DNA of 64,000 bases, taken from assembly GCF_040783535.2 (NCBI RefSeq), contig NZ_JBFONW020000002.1:503185-567184 (forward strand). Reading direction: 5' to 3'. The notes under the pieces were generated by a model. That model saw nothing but the letters and a program-made list of their open reading frames with translations, had not been told where the DNA came from and ran no database searches. The stretch comes from Aestuariibius insulae (lineage in GTDB: Bacteria; Pseudomonadota; Alphaproteobacteria; Rhodobacterales; Rhodobacteraceae). Positions 1 through 8,216 of the stretch are shown here, in pieces; position 1 is the first letter of the stretch, and each line of letters begins with the position of its first letter. The position numbers and the translations under genes are program-made.

Positions 1-964
1 CGACTTTCTCATACGCCCTTAACCCCGCATCCAGTGCAGGTTTTGCAGGCGCAAAAGCAGGCGGATCGCAAATAACCACATCGAACCGCTCACCGTCCTT
101 ATCCAATGCGGCGAGCATTTCGAACGCATCGCCCTGCCGCGTCGCGAACCGGTCCTGCACCCCCATTGCCTTGGCCCCACCAGCGGCCAGCTCCAGCGCC
201 GGGGCTGATCCGTCCACCGCCAAAGCCTCCTGCGCGCCCGCCGCGAGTGCCGCCAGGGCAAAGCCGCCGACATGTGAGAAGACGTCCAGCACCCGCGCCC
301 CATCGCAAAGACCGGCGACGAAAGCATGGTTCGGACGCTGATCGTAGAAGATCCCGGTCTTCTGCCCGCCGACAAGATCCGCCAGATAGGTTGCGTCATT
401 CATCGGAACCGGTACGGGACCAGTGGGCGTCTCGCCAATCAAGGCGCCCGAGACATCGTCAAGCCCTTCGAGGCTCCTTGCCCGCCCGCTCGCGTTCTTC
501 AACACGGTCGCGCAGCCCGTCACATCCATGACGGCTTGCGCCAACTCCTCGATCAGCACCTCGGCCCAGGCTGCATTGGGCTGCACCACGCAAAGCGCGC
601 CAAACCGGTCGATCACGACACCGGGCAGACCATCCGCCTCCGCATGAACCAAGCGGTAATAGGGCGCGTCGTAAAGATGACGCCGCAAAGACAGCGACCG
701 CTCCAACCGAGCGACAAGCCAAACTCGATCCACCACAGCCTCTGGATCGCGGTCCAGCAGCCGCGCGGTGATCTTGCTTTGCGGATTGACCGCGACCAGC
801 CCGATGGGCTTGCGGTCTCCGTCCTCCAGCACGGCAAGCGATCCCGGGACCCGTCCCTTCGCGCGCCGGTCCATCACAAGATCCGAGCCATAGACCCACG
901 GGAAACCCCGACGCAGCGGACGGGGATCGACCTTCGGTTTCAATCTAAGCGCAGGATAATCCAT
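1..964 (-). CDS. Class I SAM-dependent rRNA methyltransferase, RlmI-like (3' end cut by window edge)
   Basis: The minus-strand frame is open from an ATG at 964 to the window edge, so the C-terminus is missing. About 321 residues are visible. The N-terminus (PLRRGFPWVYGSDL) is the PUA-like start typical of RlmI/YccW proteins. It is followed by the central segment with YYRLVHAEADGLPGVVIDRF and then the Rossmann methyltransferase core: the VLDVFSHVGGFALAAL SAM-binding loop, and VICDPPAF as the catalytic DPPxF-type motif. By family it methylates C5 of a cytosine in 23S rRNA (C1962 in E. coli). The exact target here is inferred. It is divergent from the LacI gene, with about 110 bp between the two starts. 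Upstream frames are open, so an earlier GTG or TTG start is possible. Confidence 0.85.
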   Translation of the reverse strand, partial: MDYPALRLKPKVDPRPLRRGFPWVYGSDLVMDRRAKGRVPGSLAVLEDGDRKPIGLVAVNPQSKITARLLDRDPEAVVDRVWLVARLERSLSLRRHLYDAPYYRLVHAEADGLPGVVIDRFGALCVVQPNAAWAEVLIEELAQAVMDVTGCATVLKNASGRARSLEGLDDVSGALIGETPTGPVPVPMNDATYLADLVGGQKTGIFYDQRPNHAFVAGLCDGARVLDVFSHVGGFALAALAAGAQEALAVDGSAPALELAAGGAKAMGVQDRFATRQGDAFEMLAALDKDGERFDVVICDPPAFAPAKPALDAGLRAYEKV

Positions 965-1022
965 TCTGGCGCGCTTACGACATCCACCCGTCAGGCGCCA
1001 GTCATCGCACTCTAACGCCAGA

Positions 1023-1038
1023 TGATTGACGTACCTCA
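1023..1038. promoter_or_regulatory. Candidate LacI-family operator O1 in front of the regulator gene
   Basis: TGATTGACGTACCTCA matches 13 of 16 bases of the reverse complement of the better palindrome at 4472-4487 (TGAGGAACGTACCTCA). It has the central CG step typical of LacI-family operators. The site lies 39-54 bp before the GTG start of the regulator at 1077, in the divergent gap with the methyltransferase. This suggests autoregulation. It also argues against the longer reading that would start the regulator inside the site at 1026. Binding is inferred from the match only. Confidence 0.55.
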
Positions 1039-1076
1039 GATCCGTCGCCTACCGTTCCCCTGTCTGGGAGGACGAT

Positions 1077-2105
1077 GTGACGAAGCCCACGGTTCACGAT
1101 ATCGCCAAGGAAGCCGGGGTCAGCCTGGCCACCGTCGACCGGGTGCTCAACGCACGCTCCGGGGTCCGCGATCAGACGGTCACGCGGGTCAAAGCCGCCG
1201 TCCACAAGCTGGGCTATGTGCGCGACACCCATGCAGCCAATTTGGCACGCCAGCGACAGTACCGCTTTGTCTTCGCTCTGCCCGGCAGCGATGATCCTTT
1301 TGTCAAGGCTCTCTCCAACGCTCTTTCGGAAGCCACCGAAGCGCAGCAGGCCGACCGCATCACAGCCCGCCATGTTGTCATCCCGACCGGCGACGCCCAC
1401 GGTATCGCGGGTGTGCTCGACCGGCTTGATCCTGAAACCGTCGACGGCCTCGCCGTCATGGCCCCTGAGACACCGCAACTGCGCGATGCCATCGCCCGTC
1501 TCAAGGCAAAGGGGATTGCCGTCGTCGCCTTCGTCTCGGACCTGCCCAACTCGGATCGCGACCATTTCGTCGGGATCAACAGCCTGAAGGCGGGCCGGAC
1601 CGCGGGCACGCTGATGGGCCGGTTCCTGAGTGATGCCAAAGCCGATATCCTGGTCGTCACCCCCTCCATGCTGGCACGCGACAGCATCGAACGGCGGCTC
1701 GGCTTCGACGCTGTCCTGTCCGAGGGTTTCCCGACCCTTTCCGTTCTGCCCACCATCGAAACCCATGATGATCCCGCCCGCATCCGCACCGTCGTCACCG
1801 CCGCGATCGCCGCCCATCCGAAGCTCGCAGGCATCTATTCGATGGGCACGACCGGCGATCCGCTGATCGAGGCCATCCGCGCCTCTGGCCGGGCCAAAGA
1901 TCTTGTGATGATCGCCCATGACCTGACGCCATTGACCCGAACGGGTCTGATCGAGGGCCATATCGATGCGGTCATCGCCCAGAATGTCGGACATCTTGTG
2001 CGCAGCGCCCTGCGCGTGCTGCGCGCCAAATGCGACGGAACCGAGATTTTCGAAGCACAGGAGACGATCCGGATCGACATTGTGATCCGGGAGAATTTGC
2101 CCTGA
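1077..2105 (+). CDS. LacI-family transcriptional regulator of the adjacent sugar/polyol operon
   Basis: The 342-residue product has an N-terminal LacI helix-turn-helix at residues 4-25 (TVHDIAKEAGVSLATVDRVL). A hinge region follows, then a periplasmic-binding-protein-like effector domain of about 270 residues (VFALPGSDDPFVKALSNAL and SMGTTGDPLIEAIRASGRA). The usual length is 330-350. The GTG at 1077 is chosen because GGGAGG lies about 7 bases upstream. The open frame to 1026 overlaps a putative operator and lacks a ribosome site. The gene heads a catabolic/transport cluster on the same strand (26 bp to the isomerase) and probably represses it in the absence of a sugar ligand. The ligand is not deducible. 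Confidence 0.9.
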   Translation: MTKPTVHDIAKEAGVSLATVDRVLNARSGVRDQTVTRVKAAVHKLGYVRDTHAANLARQRQYRFVFALPGSDDPFVKALSNALSEATEAQQADRITARHVVIPTGDAHGIAGVLDRLDPETVDGLAVMAPETPQLRDAIARLKAKGIAVVAFVSDLPNSDRDHFVGINSLKAGRTAGTLMGRFLSDAKADILVVTPSMLARDSIERRLGFDAVLSEGFPTLSVLPTIETHDDPARIRTVVTAAIAAHPKLAGIYSMGTTGDPLIEAIRASGRAKDLVMIAHDLTPLTRTGLIEGHIDAVIAQNVGHLVRSALRVLRAKCDGTEIFEAQETIRIDIVIRENLP

Positions 2106-2130
2106 GAACAGGGCGCAAGGGAGGACGGAA

Positions 2131-3186
2131 ATGAAGACCATGCAAGGGCCGGCGCTGTTTTTGGCGCAATTCGCAGGCGACGAGGCGCCGTTCAACAGCT
2201 GGGAGGCGATCACCAAATGGGCCGCCGAGTGCGGCTATGCCGGGGTGCAGGTGCCCAGCTGGGACGGGCGGCTCTTCGATCTGGAGAAAGCCGCGTCGTC
2301 CAAGGACTATTGCGACGAATTCAAAGGCGTCTCCGCCGAAGCGGGCCTGACCGTAACGGAGCTGTCCACCCATTTGCAGGGGCAGCTTGTCGCCGCCCAT
2401 CCAGCCTATGACATGGCCTTCGATGGCTTCGCCGCCGAGACTGTGCGCGGCAATCCCAAGGCCCGGCAGGAATGGGCCGTCGATCAGGTCAAGAAGGCGA
2501 TCACCGCCTCCCGCAATCTGGGGATCACGGCCCATGCGACCTTCTCCGGCGCGCTCGCCTGGCCCTACGTCTATCCGTGGCCGCAGCGCCCCGCCGGTCT
2601 GGTCGAGATGGCCTTCGACGAGCTGGCGACGCGCTGGCGCCCGATCCTCGATCATGCCGAGGAGCACGGCGTCGATATCTGCTACGAGATCCATCCCGGA
2701 GAGGATCTGCATGACGGTGTCAGCTACGAAATGTTCCTCGAGCGCGTGGACAATCATGCCCGCGCGAAGATGCTCTACGATCCGTCCCACTACGTGCTGC
2801 AGGCGCTCGATTATCTCGACAATATCGACATCTACCACGAGCGGATCGGCATGTTTCACGTCAAGGATGCCGAACTGAACCCCACCGGCAGGCAAGGCGT
2901 CTATGGCGGCTACCAATCCTGGGTCGACCGCGCGGGCCGCTTCCGGTCACTGGGGGACGGTCACGTGGATTTCGGCGCCGTCTTCTCGAAACTGGCGCAA
3001 TACGATTTCGAGGGCTGGGCCGTGGTCGAATGGGAATGCGCGCTCAAACATCCCGAGGACGGCGCGCGGGAAGGCGCAGCCTTCGTGCGCGACCATATCA
3101 TCCGCGTGACAGAGACGGCCTTTGACGATTTCGCGGGCGCGAACACCGATGACGCGGCCAACCGGCGAATGCTGGGCCTAGATTGA
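2131..3186 (+). CDS. Sugar phosphate isomerase/epimerase, xylose isomerase-like TIM barrel
   Basis: A 351-residue AP-endonuclease-2-type TIM barrel. Metal-binding positions are seen in order: Glu in CYEIHPGED, Asp in LYDPSHYVLQ, His in MFHVKDAE and Glu in AVVEWEC. Together they form the divalent-metal site of sugar isomerases, epimerases and related 3-keto-sugar enzymes. A strong GGGAGGA precedes the ATG. It sits directly downstream of the LacI gene and upstream of a Gfo/Idh/MocA dehydrogenase. That pairing is known from inositol, 3-keto-glycoside and levoglucosan-type pathways, so oxidation followed by isomerisation, epimerisation or C-O cleavage of an oxidised sugar is plausible. The substrate is unknown. 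Confidence 0.85.
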   Translation: MKTMQGPALFLAQFAGDEAPFNSWEAITKWAAECGYAGVQVPSWDGRLFDLEKAASSKDYCDEFKGVSAEAGLTVTELSTHLQGQLVAAHPAYDMAFDGFAAETVRGNPKARQEWAVDQVKKAITASRNLGITAHATFSGALAWPYVYPWPQRPAGLVEMAFDELATRWRPILDHAEEHGVDICYEIHPGEDLHDGVSYEMFLERVDNHARAKMLYDPSHYVLQALDYLDNIDIYHERIGMFHVKDAELNPTGRQGVYGGYQSWVDRAGRFRSLGDGHVDFGAVFSKLAQYDFEGWAVVEWECALKHPEDGAREGAAFVRDHIIRVTETAFDDFAGANTDDAANRRMLGLD

Positions 3187-3196
3187 TCGGACGGGA

Positions 3197-3243
3197 CCGG
3201 GGGCCAGCCCCCGGACCCCCGGAGTACTTTTGGCCAGATGAAG
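3197..3243 (+). repeat. Interspersed hairpin repeat, copy 1 (stem plus GGAGTACTTTTGGCCAGATGAAG tail)
   Basis: CCGGGGGC and GCCCCCGG form a perfect 8-bp stem at 3197-3214. They are followed by a conserved tail reading CCCCGGAGTACTTTTGGCCAG then ATGAAG. Two further copies with the same architecture occur at 18232-18281 and, on the other strand, at 29828-29880. The tail ends in AAGGA, about 7 bases before the ATG of the next gene, so the repeat appears to supply its ribosome binding site. Confidence 0.6.
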
Positions 3244-3252
3244 GAATAGGTT

Positions 3253-4413
3253 ATGGAACGACAGGGCGCGGATCGGATCAGACTTGGGATGGTGGGAGGC
3301 GGGCGCGATGCGTTTATCGGCGGCGTGCACCGGATTGCCAGCCGGATCGACGATCAGTTCGAGTTGGTGGCTGGATGCTTTTCGTCGACCGAGGAGAAAT
3401 CGCGCGCTTCGGGCGCCGATCTGGGTCTGAACAAAGACAGGGTCTATGGCGATTTCGCGGAGATGGCCAAGCGCGAGGCGCGGCTGAAAAGCGGGATCGA
3501 GGCTGTGGCCATCGTCACGCCCAATCACATGCACGCGGCCGTGGCGCGCGAGTTCCTCAAGCGCGGCATCCATGTGATCTGCGACAAGCCGCTGACATCC
3601 ACCCTGCCCGACGCCAAGAAGCTCGCCAAGACGGCAGAGGCTTCGGATGCGCTCTTCGTTCTGACCCACAACTACACCGGCTATCCGATGGTCCGGCAGG
3701 CCCGCGAGATGGTCGCGGCGGGTGAGATCGGGGCGGTTCGGGTCGTGCAAGTGGAATATCCGCAGGACTGGCTGACCGAAGCGACCGAGGAAACCGGCCA
3801 GAAGCAGGCCTCCTGGCGCACCGATCCCGCCCGATCGGGCGCAGGCGGATCGACCGGGGATATCGGCACCCATGCCTTCAACCTGGCAGGCTTCGTGACA
3901 GGCCTGAAGCTCGAAGCGCTCGCCGCCGATCTGCAAAGCTTCGTCTCGGGCCGGCAGCTCGACGACAATGCCCATGTCATGCTTCGTTACGAGGGCGGCG
4001 CACGCGGCATGCTCTGGTGCTCGCAGGTGGCGCCCGGCAACGAAAACGCGCTTCGGCTTCGGGTCTACGGCGAGACAGGCGGGCTCGAATGGGCGCAGGA
4101 GACGCCGAATGTCCTGCGGCACGCCCCCTTCGGAGAGCCGGTGCGGCTTTTGACCCGCGCCGGTGCCGGAACGGGCGCAGCAGCGGGCCGGGTTACGCGA
4201 ATTCCTGCAGGCCATCCCGAGGGCTATCTCGAAGGCTTCGCCAACCTCTATTCCGAGGCCGCTGCCGCGCTTCGAGCGCGGCAATCGGGAACAAAGCTGG
4301 ATGCGGATGTGGTCTTTCCTGGCATTGCCGAGGGGCTCGAAGGTGTCGCTTTCGTCGATGCCTGCGTGCGCTCCTCGAAGCGAAATGGCGCGTGGGTCAA
4401 CCTCGCCTTATGA
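3253..4413 (+). CDS. Gfo/Idh/MocA family NAD(P)-dependent oxidoreductase
   Basis: A 386-residue two-domain dehydrogenase. The N-terminal Rossmann fold shows the dinucleotide loop (RLGMVGGGRDAFIGGVH), then VAIVTPNHMHAAVA and CDKPLTSTL, the family's (E/D)KP lysine motif with Asp in place of the usual Glu. The C-terminal alpha/beta domain carries GGSTGDIGTHAFNLAGFV, which holds the catalytic His. By family it oxidises a sugar or polyol hydroxyl to a keto group with NAD(P). It lies 66 bp after the isomerase, across a hairpin repeat, and before the ABC transporter genes. Levoglucosan-, inositol- or 3-keto-sugar-type substrates are all possible. Confidence 0.88.
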   Translation: MERQGADRIRLGMVGGGRDAFIGGVHRIASRIDDQFELVAGCFSSTEEKSRASGADLGLNKDRVYGDFAEMAKREARLKSGIEAVAIVTPNHMHAAVAREFLKRGIHVICDKPLTSTLPDAKKLAKTAEASDALFVLTHNYTGYPMVRQAREMVAAGEIGAVRVVQVEYPQDWLTEATEETGQKQASWRTDPARSGAGGSTGDIGTHAFNLAGFVTGLKLEALAADLQSFVSGRQLDDNAHVMLRYEGGARGMLWCSQVAPGNENALRLRVYGETGGLEWAQETPNVLRHAPFGEPVRLLTRAGAGTGAAAGRVTRIPAGHPEGYLEGFANLYSEAAAALRARQSGTKLDADVVFPGIAEGLEGVAFVDACVRSSKRNGAWVNLAL

Positions 4414-4441
4414 GCGTAAGCACCTGGCGTAGAAGGAAAGT

Positions 4442-4471
4442 TTGAAACTGTTATTTCCTCGCCGATAAAAA
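4442..4471 (+). promoter_or_regulatory. Candidate sigma-70-type promoter of the transporter operon
   Basis: TTGAAA at 4442-4447 is a good -35 element. An A/T-rich ATAAAA/TAAAAA at 4465-4471 stands 17-18 bp downstream as a weak -10. The region is distinctly AT-rich against its surroundings and directly abuts the LacI-type palindrome, the usual arrangement for a repressible promoter. The solute-binding gene starts at 4599, which implies a leader of about 115 bases. Confidence 0.45.
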
Positions 4472-4487
4472 TGAGGTACGTTCCTCA
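4472..4487. promoter_or_regulatory. Candidate LacI-family operator O2 in front of the ABC transporter genes
   Basis: TGAGGTACGTTCCTCA is a 16-bp palindrome with one mismatched pair and a central CG, the classic LacI-family operator form. It begins at the end of the putative -10 region, so a bound repressor would block transcription initiation. A 13/16 match lies upstream of the regulator gene at 1023-1038, which supports a common binding protein. Confidence 0.65.
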
Positions 4488-4598
4488 AAAAATGTCTTTA
4501 CGGAAGGGACACCGCTCAAATACGATCTGATCAATCCGGGCTGGCACATGCGAGGAGGCATGGTTGGACCCGGGCCGTGACACCAGGGAGGAGTTACA

Positions 4599-5912
4599 AT
4601 GAAATTATCCACAAGACTGATGGCGGCCACCGCGCTCGCCACAACCGCGGCCAGCGGAGCCGCAGCAGAGGACCTGACGCTGTGCTGGGCGGCATGGGAT
4701 CCGGCCAACGCTCTGGTCGAGCTCTCCAAACAGTTCGAGGAGACGTCAGGTCATACGATGAACTTCGAATTCGTCCCCTGGCCCAACTTCGCGGACCGCA
4801 TGCTCAACGAGCTTAACTCCGGCGGCCAGCTTTGCGATCTGCTGATCGGCGACAGCCAGTGGATCGGCGGCGGCGCCGAGAGCGGCCATTACGTCAAGCT
4901 GAACGATTTCTTCAATTCCGAAGGGATCTCGATGGACGATTTCGCGCCCGCGACCGTCTATGCCTATTCGACCTGGCCCAAGGGATCCGAGAACTATTAC
5001 GCCCTGCCCGCGATGGGCGACGCCAACGGCTGGTTCTATCGCCGCGACTGGTTCGAAGATCCGGACATCATGGCCGCCTACAAGGAGGCGACCGGCCAGG
5101 ACCTGCGCGAGCCTGAAAGCCAGCAGGAGATGCTCCAGATCGCCCAGTTCTTCCAAGGCCGCGAGATCGACGGGCAGACCCGATATGGCGCCGCGATCTT
5201 TACCGAGCGTGGCTCCGAAGGGATCACGATGGGCGCGACCGGCGCGCTTTATGCCTGGGGGTTCAAATACGAGAACGAGCCGGGCACCTACGATATGGAG
5301 GGCGCGGTGAACTCGCCCGAGGCAGTCGAAGCGCTGGAATTCTACAAGACCTTCTACCAAACCGCGACACCGCCGGGCTATACCGACAGCTATATGGAGC
5401 AAGGGCTGGACGCGTTCAAATCCGGTCAGGTCGCGATGGCGATGAACTGGTTCGCCTTCTTCCCGGGCCTTTATGCCGATCCCGATGTGGGCGGCGACAA
5501 GATCGGCTTCTTCGTCAATCCGCCGCAGAACCAGCCGGCCTCGACACTCGGCGGTCAAGGGATTTCGGTCGTCGCCTATTCCGACAAGCAGGAGGCGGCG
5601 CTCGAATACATCAAGTGGTTCGCGCAGCCTGAGATCCAGCAGCAATGGTGGGATCTGGGCGGTTACTCGGCCCATAACGCGGTCCTTGGCAGCGACACCT
5701 TTGTCGATAGCGCGCCCTTCGCCGCCGATTTCCTCGTCGCGATGGAGAGCGTTCAGGACTTCTGGCAGGAACCGGCCTATGCCGAGCTGCTTCTGGCGAT
5801 GCAAAAGCGGCTGCACGACTACATCGTGGCCGATCAGGGCACCGCGCAGGAGGCGCTCGACAAGCTGATCGAGGATTGGACCGAAACCTTCGAGGATGAA
5901 GGCAAGCTCTGA
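4599..5912 (+). CDS. ABC transporter sugar/polyol solute-binding protein (family 1)
   Basis: The 437-residue precursor has a Sec signal peptide (MKLSTRLMAATALATTAASG, cleavage probably near AAA-ED at residues 24-26). The mature family-1 (CUT1-type) binding protein begins DLTLCWAAWDPANALVELSK and contains LCDLLIGDSQWIGGGAESG and the ALPAMGDANGWFYRRDWF ligand region. AGGGAGGAG precedes the ATG. It binds the substrate in the periplasm and delivers it to the two permeases downstream. Binding protein, two permeases, small protein and two ATPases resemble the components of rhizobial glycerol/polyol uptake systems, but the substrate is not determined. Confidence 0.9.
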   Translation: MKLSTRLMAATALATTAASGAAAEDLTLCWAAWDPANALVELSKQFEETSGHTMNFEFVPWPNFADRMLNELNSGGQLCDLLIGDSQWIGGGAESGHYVKLNDFFNSEGISMDDFAPATVYAYSTWPKGSENYYALPAMGDANGWFYRRDWFEDPDIMAAYKEATGQDLREPESQQEMLQIAQFFQGREIDGQTRYGAAIFTERGSEGITMGATGALYAWGFKYENEPGTYDMEGAVNSPEAVEALEFYKTFYQTATPPGYTDSYMEQGLDAFKSGQVAMAMNWFAFFPGLYADPDVGGDKIGFFVNPPQNQPASTLGGQGISVVAYSDKQEAALEYIKWFAQPEIQQQWWDLGGYSAHNAVLGSDTFVDSAPFAADFLVAMESVQDFWQEPAYAELLLAMQKRLHDYIVADQGTAQEALDKLIEDWTETFEDEGKL

Positions 5913-5929
5913 TCGCACAGACCGGAGGC

Positions 5930-6010
5930 GCCCCGGACCTGATCCGGGGCCTCTCCCCCTTCGCCGCCTGACATGACTTGAACGAAGAGGCCCCGGGTCA
6001 AGCCCGGGGC
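5930..6010. repeat. Two REP-like hairpins between binding-protein and permease genes
   Basis: GCCCCGGA-cctga-TCCGGGGC (5930-5950) and GCCCCGGG-tcaag-CCCGGGGC (5990-6010) are perfect 8-bp stems with 5-base loops. The two hairpins can also pair with each other through GGGGCCTCT and AGAGGCCCC. They fill the only long gap inside the transporter operon. This is the position where stable stem-loops commonly protect the binding-protein mRNA and lower permease expression. The function is inferred. Confidence 0.7.
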
Positions 6011-6041
6011 AGCTCTTGCCCTTCGACAAACGGATCCCGAG

Positions 6042-6989
6042 ATGACCGAAACCCCGATAGATCGCGCCGCCCGGGCCACACCGCCGTCGGTCGCCCGCCG
6101 GGTCCGTGGGCTCAGCGATCGGGCCATCGCTTGGATTTTCGTTGCGCCGACGATCTTTCTGCTTCTGGCGGTGAATATCTTCCCTCTGATCTGGACGATC
6201 CGGCTGAGCTTCACCAATTTCCGCGCCAACCGACCGAACCGCGAGGTCGAGTGGGTGGGCCTGAGGAATTACGAGCGGATCCTGACGGACAGCGACATCT
6301 GGCTGACGATGCAGGCGACGGCGCATTTCCTGATCTGGACGATCGTCCTTCAGGTCCTCATCGGCTTCACTCTGGCCTATCTGATCAACAAGAAGTTCAA
6401 GGGCAACGATTTATGGACCACGATCATCGTCCTGCCGATGATGCTCTCGCCCGCCGTGGTCGGCAACTTCTGGACCTTCCTCTACCAGCCGCAGATCGGG
6501 CTTTTTAACTATATCGTAGAGTTCTTCACCGGCATTCCCGCTTCAAGCTTCGAGATGATCGGCTCAGTCAATCTGGCCCCATGGTCCATCGTCATCGTCG
6601 ACACATGGATGTGGACGCCCTTCGTCATGCTGATCTGTCTCGCCGGGCTCAGATCGATCCCCGACTACATTTACGAGGCGGCCGAGATCGACCGCGCCAG
6701 CAAGTGGCGCCAGTTCTGGACGATCACGGTCCCGATGGTCTTGCCCTTCCTGATGTTGGCCGTTCTTTTCCGCGGGATCGAGAACTTCAAGATGTTCGAT
6801 CTAGTCGTGCAGCTGACCGGCGGTGGCCCGGGATCGGTGACCGAGCTGACCTCGATCAACCTCAAACGCGAAGCCTTCGAGAAATGGCGAACGGGCTACG
6901 CCTCGGCCTATGCGATCATCCTTTTCGTGACGGTGTTCGGGCTGGCCTCGATCTACGTCAAAGCGCTGAACAAGGTGAAAGAGAGATGA
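6042..6989 (+). CDS. Sugar/polyol ABC transporter permease 1 (MalF/UgpA type)
   Basis: A 315-residue inner-membrane permease with about six transmembrane segments (first at AIAWIFVAPTIFLLLAVNIF). The EAA loop that contacts the ATPase reads YIYEAAEIDRASKWRQFW. It forms a heterodimeric channel with the next gene, which it overlaps by four bases (ATGA). The ribosome site is weak (GAG close to the ATG), in keeping with the hairpins upstream and a lower dose than the binding protein. Confidence 0.9.
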   Translation: MTETPIDRAARATPPSVARRVRGLSDRAIAWIFVAPTIFLLLAVNIFPLIWTIRLSFTNFRANRPNREVEWVGLRNYERILTDSDIWLTMQATAHFLIWTIVLQVLIGFTLAYLINKKFKGNDLWTTIIVLPMMLSPAVVGNFWTFLYQPQIGLFNYIVEFFTGIPASSFEMIGSVNLAPWSIVIVDTWMWTPFVMLICLAGLRSIPDYIYEAAEIDRASKWRQFWTITVPMVLPFLMLAVLFRGIENFKMFDLVVQLTGGGPGSVTELTSINLKREAFEKWRTGYASAYAIILFVTVFGLASIYVKALNKVKER

Positions 6990-7927
6990 GCAGCTACTCG
7001 ATCACCGAACCGCCTGCCCGCCATAAATGGATCGCCGGCGTGCTCGTCGTCACCTACGCGATCATCACCCTCCTGCCGCTCATCTGGATCGTGGCCACCG
7101 GCTTCAAGACGCCTGCCGATGCGATCAGCTATCCGCCAAAGGTCCTCTTCGAACCTTCGCTCGAAGGCTACGTAAACCTCTTCACGACCCGCACCCGGAT
7201 CGGGGACGAGGCGCTGGCCGCCCTTCCCCCGCCCGAAACCTGGTACGAAGAGATCGTGCGAGACCGGGGCATGGTGATCGCAGGCCCCTCCCGCTACGGC
7301 GAGCGGTTCCTGAACTCCGTCATCATCGGCTTCGGCTCGACTTTCCTGAGCGTCTTTCTGGGCACGCTAGCCGCCTATGCGTTCAGCCGCTTCCGGGTTC
7401 CGCTCGCCGATGATCTGCTCTTTTTCATCCTCTCCACCCGGATGATGCCGCCCATTGCGGTCGCGATTCCGATCTTCCTGATGTTCCGCCAGCTTGGCCT
7501 ATCGGACACCCATCTGGGGATGATCCTGCTCTATACGGCGGTCAATATCAGCCTCGCCGTCTGGCTGCTGAAAGGCTTCATCGACGAGATCCCGCGCGAA
7601 TACGAGGAAGCGGCCCTGATCGACGGCTACACGCGCTTTCAGGCCTTCTACAAAGTCGTGCTTCCACAGGCGGCCACGGGCATCGCCTCGACCGCGATCT
7701 TCTGCCTGATCTTCGCCTGGAACGAATATGCCTTCGCAGTCCTGCTGACATCAGGCACAGCCCAGACCGCGCCGCCCTTCATCCCTACGATCATCGGCGT
7801 CGGCGGCCAGGACTGGCCCGCCGTGGCCGCGGGCGCCACGCTGTTCCTGCTGCCGGTCATGATCTTCACCATCTTCCTGCGCAAGCATCTCCTTCGCGGC
7901 ATCACCTTCGGGGCGGTGCGCAAATGA
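6986..7927 (+). CDS. Sugar/polyol ABC transporter permease 2 (MalG/UgpE type)
   Basis: A 313-residue permease with six predicted transmembrane segments and the EAA motif (YEEAALIDGYTRFQAFYKVV) towards the C-terminus. The start is the ATG of the ATGA overlap with permease 1. The much longer open frame running back to 6581 is out-of-frame read-through of permease 1. A soluble insert at residues 45-100 (KTPADAISYPP to SRYGERFLNSVIIG) is usual for this subfamily. It works with permease 1 and the two ATPases encoded downstream. Confidence 0.9.
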   Translation: MSSYSITEPPARHKWIAGVLVVTYAIITLLPLIWIVATGFKTPADAISYPPKVLFEPSLEGYVNLFTTRTRIGDEALAALPPPETWYEEIVRDRGMVIAGPSRYGERFLNSVIIGFGSTFLSVFLGTLAAYAFSRFRVPLADDLLFFILSTRMMPPIAVAIPIFLMFRQLGLSDTHLGMILLYTAVNISLAVWLLKGFIDEIPREYEEAALIDGYTRFQAFYKVVLPQAATGIASTAIFCLIFAWNEYAFAVLLTSGTAQTAPPFIPTIIGVGGQDWPAVAAGATLFLLPVMIFTIFLRKHLLRGITFGAVRK

Positions 7928-7970
7928 CAACCGTCGACTTGCATATTTAGAACAAGATGAAGGATCCGGC

Positions 7971-8213
7971 ATGACCTCTCCCTTCGATCCCGATCGCAGC
8001 CTGACAGAGGCTCAGAAGAAGGCGGACCGCCCCGTCCATCCCGCCGCGCGAATTTTCGTGCGCGGCCCGTGGGAGATGCTGGCCTCAATCCTCATCGCCG
8101 TGGGCGTCGTAATGCTGATGCAGCCCTTTTTTCTCTGGGCCTATACCTATTCCTTCATCGTCATCCTGACCGGAACCGTGATGTTCCTGATCGTCAGCCA
8201 TTTCCCGGACTAG
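7971..8213 (+). CDS. Small two-helix membrane protein inside the ABC transporter operon
   Basis: 80 residues: a charged N-terminal stretch of about 45 residues, then two hydrophobic helices (MLASILIAVGVVMLMQPFFL and YSFIVILTGTVMFLIVSHF). AAGGA stands about 9 bases before the ATG, and the stop lies 3 bases before the ATPase start, so it is clearly a gene. Rhizobial glycerol transporters carry a small DUF2160 protein of unknown role in the operon. This protein holds a similar place, but I do not see DUF2160 motifs. It may be a transporter accessory subunit. No function is assigned. Confidence 0.8.
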   Translation: MTSPFDPDRSLTEAQKKADRPVHPAARIFVRGPWEMLASILIAVGVVMLMQPFFLWAYTYSFIVILTGTVMFLIVSHFPD

Positions 8214-8216
8214 AGC

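Noticed and set aside
4746..6326. 526-residue open frame on the minus strand over the binding-protein gene
   Set aside because: Antisense shadow caused by high GC: no ribosome site, no domain, and the plus-strand gene is a clear solute-binding protein.
6581..6985. N-terminal extension of permease 2 to 448 residues
   Set aside because: It is the second frame of permease 1. The ATGA overlap start at 6986 is standard for these operons.
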